Assembly (NCBI GenBank): GCA_003212795.1
Contig: QCOV01000001.1
Coordinates: 525,321-589,320 of the forward strand
Length of the DNA stretch: 64,000 nucleotides
Direction of reading: 5' to 3'
From: OCS116 cluster bacterium AG-435-F03
GTDB taxonomy: Bacteria > Pseudomonadota > Alphaproteobacteria > MED-G09
Shown here: one piece after another, positions 39,187 to 48,231 of the stretch
Position numbering within the stretch: position 1 is the stretch's first letter
Layout of the letters: each line of letters starts with the position of its first letter
The notes under the pieces: generated by a model
Database searches by the model: none
Seen by the model: only the letters and a program-made list of their open reading frames with translations
Told to the model about the DNA's origin: nothing
Program-made: the position numbers and the translations under genes

Positions 39187-40971
39187 CTAGGCTATAAATG
39201 CATCAAATATTTGCAATTGTATACCTTTAAAGTCTTGCCAATCATTTTTTCTAATTACGCCAATAAAATGAATTAAACTACCAGAATGATTTGTTATCAA
39301 GTCACCTAAAGGAGTTCCTATAGCATTAAACGCAATGCCATCTAGATTTTTATAGTTATTGCCAGAAATTTTAAGTTTTAAGTGCCCTTTCCCTACAACT
39401 TTACAAAATTCAATTTCAGCATTAGGTACAATAAATTTAGGCTCTGGGTTGCCTTGTCCGTATGGTGACGCTTTATTTATAAATTCATAAAAATTTCTAT
39501 CAATTTCAACGCCATCAAGTATGTCATCATATTTTTGAGTCTTTTTTGTTAGGATATCATTATCTAATTCTAAAATTTTATGATCACAAAATTTATTAAA
39601 TTCTTCTATCTTATTTTTATCTATACTGAAGCCACCTGCCATTGCATGTCCTCCACCAGACAAAAGAATTCCTTGATTTACTCCTTCTAATATTATTTTT
39701 CCAATATCAATTCCTGGCAAGGATCTAGCAGAAGCAGTACATAAATCATTATTTGAAGATATGACAAAAGATGGTCGATGAAATTTATCTTTTAACCGAC
39801 TTGCAACTATTCCCAAAACTCCTAAATGCCAATTATCATTGGAAACAAATATTGAGGTTGGGTAATCATTTAGACCATTTTCTCTCATATAATTTTCTAC
39901 TTTTTCTAAAGATTGGTCTAACACCTTCCTTTCAATATTTTGTCTTTCCTTATTAAGTTCATTTAATTTATCAGCTATAGCATTCGTTTCATCGTTATTA
40001 TCTGAAGTTAAAAGTCTGAAACCTAACTCAGGTGATCCTGTTCTACCAGCGGCATTAATTCTTGGCCCTAAAATATAACCAAGTTCATAAACATCAATAT
40101 TTTTAACTCCTGCAACAGAACATAAACTTTTGATTCCTATTTTATCTGTATTATTAATAATTTTTAAACCCTCTTTAACAAAAGCACGGTTTAATGATTT
40201 TAGTTGAACGACATCACAAATAGTTCCTAAAGCTACTATATCAAGATATTTTTTTAAATTTGGTTCACTGATGTTATTAAATTCTTTTATATCTCTTAGT
40301 GCTCTTCTAAGAGCAACTATAAATAAAAATGTTAAACCTACAGCTGCCAAATGGTTTAAATTAGAATTATCATCTTTTCTTGTTGGATTAATATGAGCAA
40401 AACATTCAGGTAAAATGTTATCAACTTTATGATGATCAATAATAATGACTTTAATGTTGTTTTTATTGGCATATTCTAAAGGTTTAATTGATGCAGACCC
40501 ACAATCAACTGTAATTACAGTATCAATTCCTTTTTCGATAAATTGATCAAATGCAAAAATATTTGGGCCATAGCCGTCTTTAAGTCTATCTGGAATATAG
40601 ACCTCAGAATTAATATTATAATGATCAAAGAAATTTTTTAACAAAGAAGAAGATGTTGTTCCATCAACATCATAATCACCAATAATTCCAATTTTTTTAT
40701 TATCGATCATTGCTGATGTAATTTCTTTTATAGCATTATCCATATCAACTAATTCGTTAGGATCTATTATTAGTTTATTTACTTTAGGATCTAAAAAATC
40801 ATCAAAATCTTCTTTTTTGATATTTCTTCCATATAAAATAGTTTCCAAAATACTGTTAAGTTTTGAGTCAGTTATTTTATCGGTATCTAGACTGTCATTA
40901 ATTAAACGTTTCTTCCAAAAAGTACCATTAATCGATGATCTTTTTTCAATAGTCAGAAGATTTTCATTCAT
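39187..40971 (-). CDS. recJ: Single-stranded-DNA-specific exonuclease RecJ
   Basis: IGIIGDYDVDGTTSSSLL, VIIIDHHKVD, ILGPRINAAGRTG, LLSGGGHAMAGGFSI. Confidence 0.95.
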   Translation of the reverse strand: MNENLLTIEKRSSINGTFWKKRLINDSLDTDKITDSKLNSILETILYGRNIKKEDFDDFLDPKVNKLIIDPNELVDMDNAIKEITSAMIDNKKIGIIGDYDVDGTTSSSLLKNFFDHYNINSEVYIPDRLKDGYGPNIFAFDQFIEKGIDTVITVDCGSASIKPLEYANKNNIKVIIIDHHKVDNILPECFAHINPTRKDDNSNLNHLAAVGLTFLFIVALRRALRDIKEFNNISEPNLKKYLDIVALGTICDVVQLKSLNRAFVKEGLKIINNTDKIGIKSLCSVAGVKNIDVYELGYILGPRINAAGRTGSPELGFRLLTSDNNDETNAIADKLNELNKERQNIERKVLDQSLEKVENYMRENGLNDYPTSIFVSNDNWHLGVLGIVASRLKDKFHRPSFVISSNNDLCTASARSLPGIDIGKIILEGVNQGILLSGGGHAMAGGFSIDKNKIEEFNKFCDHKILELDNDILTKKTQKYDDILDGVEIDRNFYEFINKASPYGQGNPEPKFIVPNAEIEFCKVVGKGHLKLKISGNNYKNLDGIAFNAIGTPLGDLITNHSGSLIHFIGVIRKNDWQDFKGIQLQIFDAFIA

Positions 40972-40973
40972 TA

Positions 40974-41948
40974 TTAGTCTTGTGAATTAAATTTATCTAT
41001 ATTTTGATGATGAGCAGTAATCCAGCGAATAGTTTTAGAAGATGAACGCATTACAATTGTATGAGTCCATATCCCACTATTAATTTCAATTCCTGATAAT
41101 ATTGAGCCATTAGTAACACCAGTTGCTGCAAATAATGCATCTCCTGTTACCATATCATCAAGATCATAAATTTTATCTAAATCTGTTATTCCTAATCTTG
41201 CTGCTCTATCTTTTTTTTCTTGATCTTCTAATACTAATTTAGTTTGCATTTGTCCGCCAATACAACGAAGAGCAGCAGCAGCTAAAACTCCTTCAGGAGC
41301 TCCTCCTATCCCCATATACATATCAATGCCAGTAGATTTTTCGGTTGTATGGATTACTCCAGCAATATCTCCATCTTGTATTAATCTTACTTTTGCGCCT
41401 ACTGATCTTAAAGATTCAATCAAATTATCATGTCTTGGTCTATCAAGAACGCAAACAGTTATTTGCTCAACAGGTTTATTAAGTGCCTTACTAAGCTCTG
41501 TAACATTTTTTTCAGGATCCTCTTCAAGCGATATAAGATTATCTGGACATCCAGGCCCAATGGCAATTTTTTGCATATAAACATCGGGGGCATTAAGTAA
41601 TGAACCTTTTTCAGCCATTGCTATTGTTGTTAACGCATCAGCTTGGCCTTTTGCTGTAAGGGTCGTACCTTCCAAGGGATCAAGTGCTATATCAACTTTA
41701 GGACCTTTCCCACTCCCTACTTTTTCACCTATAAAAAGCATAGGTGCCTCATCTCTCTCGCCCTCACCTATTACAACCTCACCATCAATATCAAGTTGGT
41801 TTAATTCTTTACGCATTGCATCAACAGCTGCTTGATCAGCATCCTTTTCATTGCCTCTTCCAACAAGATATGATGCAGCTACAGCGGCCCGTTCTGTAAC
41901 TCTAACAAGCTCAAGAGTGAGCACTCTATCTAATATTTCATCTGACAT
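40974..41948 (-). CDS. glpX: Class II fructose-1,6-bisphosphatase
   Basis: VVIGEGERDEAPMLFIGEKVG, DIALDPLEGTTLTA, GIGGAPEGVLAAAALRCIGG. Confidence 0.95.
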   Translation of the reverse strand: MSDEILDRVLTLELVRVTERAAVAASYLVGRGNEKDADQAAVDAMRKELNQLDIDGEVVIGEGERDEAPMLFIGEKVGSGKGPKVDIALDPLEGTTLTAKGQADALTTIAMAEKGSLLNAPDVYMQKIAIGPGCPDNLISLEEDPEKNVTELSKALNKPVEQITVCVLDRPRHDNLIESLRSVGAKVRLIQDGDIAGVIHTTEKSTGIDMYMGIGGAPEGVLAAAALRCIGGQMQTKLVLEDQEKKDRAARLGITDLDKIYDLDDMVTGDALFAATGVTNGSILSGIEINSGIWTHTIVMRSSSKTIRWITAHHQNIDKFNSQD

Positions 41949-41952
41949 TTTT

Positions 41953-43254
41953 TTAACCCTTAATTAAAATTGGCATATGTAGTGGTTCAGAAGATACAAT
42001 ATCTGAGTTACTTAATATATCAATTAATGAATCAATTTCATCTTTTTTTACAGGATATGTAATCATGATAACTGGTTTAAATTTTTTTTCATTATTAGTA
42101 TTTTCATCTTTTTGAATTATCTTATCTAAAGAAATGTTACTATCACTTAGAAATTTAGTTAAACTAGACATAGAGCCTTTTTGATCCTTTAGAAAAACTC
42201 TTAAATAATATGGTCTTTCACCAGATGAAATTTTATCAATATTATTAGACAATTCAGAATGTGATTTACTAAATAAATGTAGCTTCAAGCCTATTGCACA
42301 ATCAATTAAATCAGAAATAACTGATGATGCGGTTGGGCCTTCACCTGCGCCTTGCCCTTCCAAAACAACATCCCCGCTTTCCTGGCCAATTATCTTTATT
42401 ATATTGTTTGCTTCATCTACTCTTCCTAAAGAACTATCCTTATCTACCAACATAGGTGTCACTTCCTTATAAACGCCATTATCTGTAATAACCGATAAAG
42501 CAATTAATCTTATATTATATCCAAATTCAGATGAATGATTGTGATCTATAAGTTCTATATTCTCTATTCCTCTAATATGAATGCTTTTAAAAGATGGTAT
42601 TTCAGAAAAAATTATAGAATTTAAAATTGATAATTTATGGGCAGAATCCTCTCCATTAATATCAAGAGTAGGATCGGATTCAGCATAACCCTTATCTTGT
42701 GCATTTTTAAGGGCATCATCAAAACTTATTTTTAATTTACTCATGTTAGATAAAATATAATTAGATGTACCATTTAAAATTGCATAGATTTCTCTAATTT
42801 CATTTAAAATAAGACTTTCTTTAAGAGTTTTAATTATTGGAATTCCTCCTGCCACAGAAGCTTCAAAACCAAAAAAATTTTTATGTTTTTCAGTAAGAAT
42901 TGATAACTCCTCTCCATGCTTGGAGATTAATGCCTTATTTGCAGTTATAAAATTCTTATTATTTTTTAGAGAATTAATCGCTAAATCATAAGCCAGACCA
43001 TCTTCACCACCGATTAACTCAATCACTGTATCAATATTTTTCTCATTAATAATGTCTAGAGGGTTATCAAACCATTTATAATTTGAAACATTAAAAGATC
43101 TTTCCTTACTCTTGGAATTTGCGGATATACCTAAGATGTTAAACACAACATCATAATTATTTTTAAAATAGTCTCTGTTCTTTTCAATGCTTTTTATTAC
43201 ACCCGAACCTACCGTTCCTAGACCAACAATTCCAATATTCAATTCTTTCGTCAT
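41953..43254 (-). CDS. hom: Homoserine dehydrogenase
   Basis: IGIVGLGTVGSGV, GGIPIIKTLKE, ILNGTSNYIL, KGYAESDPTLDINGEDSAHKL. Confidence 0.95.
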   Translation of the reverse strand: MTKELNIGIVGLGTVGSGVIKSIEKNRDYFKNNYDVVFNILGISANSKSKERSFNVSNYKWFDNPLDIINEKNIDTVIELIGGEDGLAYDLAINSLKNNKNFITANKALISKHGEELSILTEKHKNFFGFEASVAGGIPIIKTLKESLILNEIREIYAILNGTSNYILSNMSKLKISFDDALKNAQDKGYAESDPTLDINGEDSAHKLSILNSIIFSEIPSFKSIHIRGIENIELIDHNHSSEFGYNIRLIALSVITDNGVYKEVTPMLVDKDSSLGRVDEANNIIKIIGQESGDVVLEGQGAGEGPTASSVISDLIDCAIGLKLHLFSKSHSELSNNIDKISSGERPYYLRVFLKDQKGSMSSLTKFLSDSNISLDKIIQKDENTNNEKKFKPVIMITYPVKKDEIDSLIDILSNSDIVSSEPLHMPILIKG

Positions 43255-44423
43255 TTCATTAATTTTCTAAGGTTTCTTGCGGCTTGGCGTACTCTTTGTT
43301 CATTCTCTACCATTGATAATCTGACAAAACCTTCTCCATATTCGCCAAAACCTAAACCCGGTGAAACAGCAATATCAGCTTTTTCTAAAAGCAATTTTGA
43401 AAACTCCAAAGAAGTCATTTCCTTATATTTTTCTGGAATTGGCGACCAAGCAAACATAGTTGCTTTTGGAGCAGGTATATCCCATCCAGCATTAGAAAAT
43501 GATTCAATTAATATGTCTCTTCTTTCTTTGTATACCATTCTTATATCATCAATAAATTTTTCATCGCTATTCAAAGCTGTAACAGAAGCAACCTGAATAG
43601 GTGTAAAAGCTCCATAGTCAAGATAAGATTTTATTCTTGTAAGAGCTGAAATTAAATATTCATTTCCAACAGCAAAGCCCATTCTCCAACCTGGCATAGA
43701 AAAAGTTTTAGACATTGAAGTAAATTCAACAGCTACATCTTTTGCTCCATCTATCTCTAAAATGGATGTTGGTTTATCATCTTCATTAAAATAAATTTCT
43801 GAATAAGCTAGGTCAGATAGAATTATAATATCTTTTTTTATGGCATATAAAACAATTTCTTTATAAAAATCTCTACTGCAGATACGAGCGGTAGGATTTG
43901 ATGGAAAGTTTATAACAATAGCTTTTACAGGAGTTTTTGATGATTCAACCTTTTCAGCTATTTCAGTCATCAAATCAATTTCTTCATTAATACGATAATG
44001 AATTAAATTTGCACCTGATATAATAAAACCAAAAGCATGAATTGGATATGCTGGGTTAGGAACTAAAAATGTGTCACTCGGGATACTTAATACTTGAGCC
44101 ATATTTGCTAAGCCCTCTTTAGAACCAAGAGTGGCAACAACTTCTGTTTCATAATTTAATTTAACATTAAACCTCCTTTCGTAATATTCTGCTTGTGCTT
44201 TTCTTAGCCCAGATATCCCCTTAGATGAAGAATAACGATGAGATTTTGGATCTTGTACAGCTTCTATTAATTTATCAACTATATGTTTAGGTGTTGGTGA
44301 GTCAGGATTACCCATGCCAAAATCAATAATATCCTTCCCCTTAGAGCGAGCGTCATCTTTAATGCGGTTGACTTCTGCAAAAACATAAGGAGGAAGCCTA
44401 TCTAATTTTTCAAGCTTTTTCAT
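43251..44423 (-). CDS. Class I/II PLP-dependent aminotransferase (AlaC / LL-DAP aminotransferase-like)
   Basis: IIDFGMGNPDSPTPKHIVDKL, NFPSNPTA, SMSKTFSMPGWRMGFAVG. Confidence 0.92.
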   Translation of the reverse strand: MKKLEKLDRLPPYVFAEVNRIKDDARSKGKDIIDFGMGNPDSPTPKHIVDKLIEAVQDPKSHRYSSSKGISGLRKAQAEYYERRFNVKLNYETEVVATLGSKEGLANMAQVLSIPSDTFLVPNPAYPIHAFGFIISGANLIHYRINEEIDLMTEIAEKVESSKTPVKAIVINFPSNPTARICSRDFYKEIVLYAIKKDIIILSDLAYSEIYFNEDDKPTSILEIDGAKDVAVEFTSMSKTFSMPGWRMGFAVGNEYLISALTRIKSYLDYGAFTPIQVASVTALNSDEKFIDDIRMVYKERRDILIESFSNAGWDIPAPKATMFAWSPIPEKYKEMTSLEFSKLLLEKADIAVSPGLGFGEYGEGFVRLSMVENEQRVRQAARNLRKLMK

Positions 44424-44428
44424 AATAA

Positions 44429-44635
44429 TTAATTCACAAATTTTTTATCACTACTTATATAGCAGAAATTATTATTATTACTTGGCCATTTTGCATTTTT
44501 ATCAAGGTCATAATATTCTTGATCACTTAATAGCTGCATAACTGTTTCACTATATAGATACTTATTTTTTATTGTCTCTCTTGTTCCACAAGAAATCAAA
44601 AAAATACAAAAAAATATTAAAAAAAGAGATTTCAT
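44429..44635 (-). CDS. Small putative lipoprotein
   Basis: 68 aa with signal and lipobox LISC. Confidence 0.5.
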   Translation of the reverse strand: MKSLFLIFFCIFLISCGTRETIKNKYLYSETVMQLLSDQEYYDLDKNAKWPSNNNNFCYISSDKKFVN

Positions 44636-44643
44636 TTTCTTAC

Positions 44644-45690
44644 TTATGGGTACATACCAAAACTAGTTAAGCCTTCACTTTCATCAAAATCGAACATAAT
44701 ATTCATATTTTGAATTGCTTGACCTGCTGAACCTTTTATTAAATTATCTATTGAAGTCGAAATTATAATTCTTCCATCGATTCTATCGTCAAAAATAGAA
44801 ATCAAACAATTGTTTGAACCCCTCACCTTAGAGGTTTCAGATGGGATACCTTGATTTGAAATATGAACATAAGAATCTTCTTTGTAATAAGAATTTAAAC
44901 AAGAAATTGCTTCTTTTGCTTTAGATCCGTTAATTGTCTTTAAATATATGGTTACTAATTCTCCTCTATTTATTGGAATTAAATGTGGTGTAAAATTTAT
45001 TTTTATTTCTTTACCGCTTATATCACCAATAATTTGTTCAATTTCAGGCGTATGTCTATGTTTTGCAATATTGTAAGGTTTCATACTTTCTGAGATCTCT
45101 GAGAACATTAGCTCTTCTTTATTTCCCCTACCTGCACCCGAAACACCAGACTTAGCATCAACAATAATATCTTCTAGAGAAATAATATTCTCTTTAATAA
45201 GTGGTAAAATTGATAATAGAACTGCAGTAGGATAACAACCTGGGCAAGCAACAATTCTAGATTCTTTTATAGAGTCCCTAAAAATTTCTGATAAGCCATA
45301 TGCGGTTTCGCTAAGCAATTCAGATGAATTATGTGAAGTTTCATAATACTGGTTGTATATATTAACATCAGAAAACCTAAAATCAGCAGACATGTCTATT
45401 ACTTTACATTTGTTTGGTATATTATTGATAATATTATGTAAATTATTATGAGGTAAACCTGATATAACCAAATCAATTTGAGTAAAATCTATTTCATCAA
45501 GACTTATAAAATCTGGTAACTGAGCATTAAATAATGAAGCATGAACATTAGAAGGATTCATACCTAATTTAGAGTTAGCGCTTAGAGCAGAAATATTAAC
45601 ATAATCATGATTTAATAATATTTTAATTAAATCGCCACCTGTATAACCTGATGCACCGAGAACAGCTATATTTATCTTATTTTGATTCAT
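44644..45690 (-). CDS. argC: N-acetyl-gamma-glutamyl-phosphate reductase
   Basis: VLGASGYTGGDLIKILLNH, ACPGCYPTAVLL, KSGVSGAGR. Confidence 0.95.
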   Translation of the reverse strand: MNQNKINIAVLGASGYTGGDLIKILLNHDYVNISALSANSKLGMNPSNVHASLFNAQLPDFISLDEIDFTQIDLVISGLPHNNLHNIINNIPNKCKVIDMSADFRFSDVNIYNQYYETSHNSSELLSETAYGLSEIFRDSIKESRIVACPGCYPTAVLLSILPLIKENIISLEDIIVDAKSGVSGAGRGNKEELMFSEISESMKPYNIAKHRHTPEIEQIIGDISGKEIKINFTPHLIPINRGELVTIYLKTINGSKAKEAISCLNSYYKEDSYVHISNQGIPSETSKVRGSNNCLISIFDDRIDGRIIISTSIDNLIKGSAGQAIQNMNIMFDFDESEGLTSFGMYP

Positions 45691-45716
45691 TTTTATACCT
45701 TATAACTTTTTGTCAC

Positions 45717-45757
45717 ATAAAAAAAGAGCGCTTAAAAAAGCGCTCATATTTTTTTAT
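45717..45757 (-). terminator. Hairpin terminator downstream of rpsI
   Basis: GAGCGC-TTAAAAAA-GCGCTC (45726-45745) flanked by A run and T run, so potentially bidirectional. Confidence 0.85.
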
Positions 45758-45768
45758 AAATAAAATTA

Positions 45769-46260
45769 TTAACGCTTTGAGAATTGGAAACTACGTCTCG
45801 CCTTACGTCTTCCGTATTTCTTTCTTTCTACAACCCTTGAATCACGTGTTAAGAAACCACCAGATTTCAAAACTTTCTTCAATTCTGGCTCAAATAGTAC
45901 TAAAGCTTTAGAAATACCATGCCTAACAGCGCCGGCTTGTCCTGAGAGCCCTCCTCCTGTTACAGAACAAACAACATCAAATTGTTCTTTTCTTTCTGAG
46001 GCAATAAGTGGTTGGTTAATTAACATTCTTAAAACAGGTCGTGCAAAATAATCATCAGATGATTTTCCATTAATTGTTATATTACCTGGCCCTTGTTTAA
46101 GCCAAACCCTCGCTACAGCATCTTTTCTTTTTCCTGTTGCATAAGATCTACCAAAATCATCAACTTCTTTTTCAGGAAGTATCATGTCATTTTCATTTTT
46201 CTCAGTTTTTGATAAATCTTCAAAACTTTTTATTTCTTCTGTATTTTCTTGTTCTTCCAT
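45769..46260 (-). CDS. rpsI: 30S ribosomal protein S9
   Basis: [27 protein letters not shown]...[23 protein letters not shown]. Confidence 0.98.
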   Translation of the reverse strand: MEEQENTEEIKSFEDLSKTEKNENDMILPEKEVDDFGRSYATGKRKDAVARVWLKQGPGNITINGKSSDDYFARPVLRMLINQPLIASERKEQFDVVCSVTGGGLSGQAGAVRHGISKALVLFEPELKKVLKSGGFLTRDSRVVERKKYGRRKARRSFQFSKR

Positions 46261-46264
46261 TTAT

Positions 46265-46726
46265 TTATCTTTTTCCATTTTTTACATTCATAGATTTAAA
46301 ATCTATTAATTCAGGTTTTTGAGATTCATGAGGATGCTCAGTACCACAATAAATCTTCAAATTTTTTATTTGTTTGTTTGCTAAAGGTCCTGAAGGCATC
46401 ATTCTTTCAACAGCTTTCTTTAATATTCTGTCAGGAAATTTGCTAGCTAGGATATTTTCAGGAGTTTGCATTTTAATTCCTCCTGGGTAGCCTGTGTGCT
46501 TATAATATTTTTTATCTGTTAATTTGTTACCAGTAAAATGTATCTTTTCAGCATTTATAACTACTACATGATCACCATCATCAACATGAGGTGTAAAAGA
46601 GGCTAAATGTTTACCTCTAAGCCTATTAGCGATAAAAGAAGCCACCCTACCTACAACCACATCAGTTGCATCAATAAGTATCCACTTTTTCTCAACTTCA
46701 CTTTGTTTTGTAGAAATTGTTCTCAT
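46265..46726 (-). CDS. rplM: 50S ribosomal protein L13
   Basis: [47 protein letters not shown]. Confidence 0.98.
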   Translation of the reverse strand: MRTISTKQSEVEKKWILIDATDVVVGRVASFIANRLRGKHLASFTPHVDDGDHVVVINAEKIHFTGNKLTDKKYYKHTGYPGGIKMQTPENILASKFPDRILKKAVERMMPSGPLANKQIKNLKIYCGTEHPHESQKPELIDFKSMNVKNGKR

Positions 46727-46824
46727 AGTTATAAATCCAAATTTAAAGTTCTTTTAAAGAATAGTTAATTTATGTCAATACTTATAATTTAATTTAATAA
46801 AAACAATAGTTTATTTTGAGGTAA

Positions 46825-47847
46825 TTATTTACTTCGATAGATAATTGATCGATAAAATATTGAAACAGAAAATAAAATTAGAGCAAAAAATTGATGCAAT
46901 AATGCAGTTTCCCAAGGCATATAAAATAAAATTGAAACTACGCCAAAAAAGATCTGTATAAGAACAATTATTAACAAAAGATTCGAAATCTTAAAAAGAC
47001 CTCTATTTTTCTTAAATATATAAATATTAATTAAAGATAAAAATAATATTAAATAAGCCAAAGTTCTGTGATTGAATTGAATGTTAGATCTATTTTCAAA
47101 AATATTCAAAAAACCTAAATCTATACTCCAGTAGTCCAATGGTAAAAATGTGTTACCCATTAATGGCCATGTTGGGTAAATCAACCCTCCATCAAGTCCA
47201 GAGACTATTCCTCCAAGAAATATTTGTAAAAAAATAAGACTTACAAAAAAAGTAGACCACAATTTAGAAAAAGGTGAAGAAAAGTTTCCTTTTAAATTCA
47301 ACATATCGAACAGCAACATAAAACTCACATAAATTATAATAAAAGCCATGGTTAAATGTGTTGCTAATCTGTATTGGCTGACGTCAACTCTTTCAGTTAG
47401 ACCGCTTTGAACCATATACCAGCCAATATATCCTTGGATACCTATTAATATAATGATTAATAATGATTTTTTTATTTGTGATTTTGATAGTTTTTTTGAA
47501 ATTAAAAAATAAACAAAAGGTAATAAAGCAATTAATCCAACAACTCTAGCAAGGAAACGATGGCCCCATTCCCATAAATAAATAACCTTAAACTCAGACA
47601 AACTCATTTGATAGTTAACGAGAGTATATTCAGGGATTTTTTTATATTTCTCGAATTCTAAAGTCCAGGATTCAAGTGATAGAGGCGGAAATACCCCTAT
47701 TATTGGCTCCCACTCTGTTATTGATAAACCAGAGTCAGTAACTCTTGTTGCCCCTCCAACCAACACAAGAGTAAATAACATTAATATTAATGAAGATACC
47801 CAAATAATTAATGGTTTGTTTTCTTTATTTATTGTAAAAGCTATCAA
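46825..47847 (-). CDS. ctaA: Heme A synthase (COX15/CtaA)
   Basis: LVGGATRVTDSGLSITEWEPIIGVFPPL, EWGHRFLAR, GGIVSGLDGGLIYPTWPLM, FNHRTLAY. Confidence 0.95.
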   Translation of the reverse strand: MIAFTINKENKPLIIWVSSLILMLFTLVLVGGATRVTDSGLSITEWEPIIGVFPPLSLESWTLEFEKYKKIPEYTLVNYQMSLSEFKVIYLWEWGHRFLARVVGLIALLPFVYFLISKKLSKSQIKKSLLIIILIGIQGYIGWYMVQSGLTERVDVSQYRLATHLTMAFIIIYVSFMLLFDMLNLKGNFSSPFSKLWSTFFVSLIFLQIFLGGIVSGLDGGLIYPTWPLMGNTFLPLDYWSIDLGFLNIFENRSNIQFNHRTLAYLILFLSLINIYIFKKNRGLFKISNLLLIIVLIQIFFGVVSILFYMPWETALLHQFFALILFSVSIFYRSIIYRSK

Positions 47848-47890
47848 AGTAAATCATCTAAATTGTTCACATATGTATATAGGTATAGTT

Positions 47891-48100
47891 ATGAAGATTA
47901 ACAATAGAATAAAAAAATTAATTGGAACAATTATTATACCTATATGGTTGATTTTCTTTATTGGTATTGTAGCCGTTTTAGCTGAAATACTATTACCTAA
48001 TTTAAATGGTTTTATGGTTTTCTTATTTTATCTTATAGCTGGTTTGATTTGGGTAGTTCCTGTATTGCCAATAATTTCTTGGATGCAAAGAGAAAATTAA
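47891..48100 (+). CDS. DUF2842-like small membrane protein
   Basis: MKINNRIKKLIGTIIIPIWLIFFIG...LIAGLIWVVPVLPIISWM; start moved from 47816 to the internal ATG at 47891. Confidence 0.8.
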   Translation: MKINNRIKKLIGTIIIPIWLIFFIGIVAVLAEILLPNLNGFMVFLFYLIAGLIWVVPVLPIISWMQREN

Positions 48101-48177
48101 TCAAATCTTCCAAAAGTTATCTTATTTAAAAGAAAAATAATCAGAATAAAAATTGATATTGCTATAATTGCTATCAT
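48097..48177 (-). CDS. Putative 26-aa single-TM small protein
   Basis: MIAIIAISIFILIIFLLNKITFGRFD; convergent with the DUF2842-like gene; stops share TTAA. Confidence 0.35.
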   Translation of the reverse strand: MIAIIAISIFILIIFLLNKITFGRFD

Positions 48178-48231
48178 TTGTAACCTATATAAAAATAGTG
48201 ATTTTTGATTTTATAAATTATATTGGTTGTT

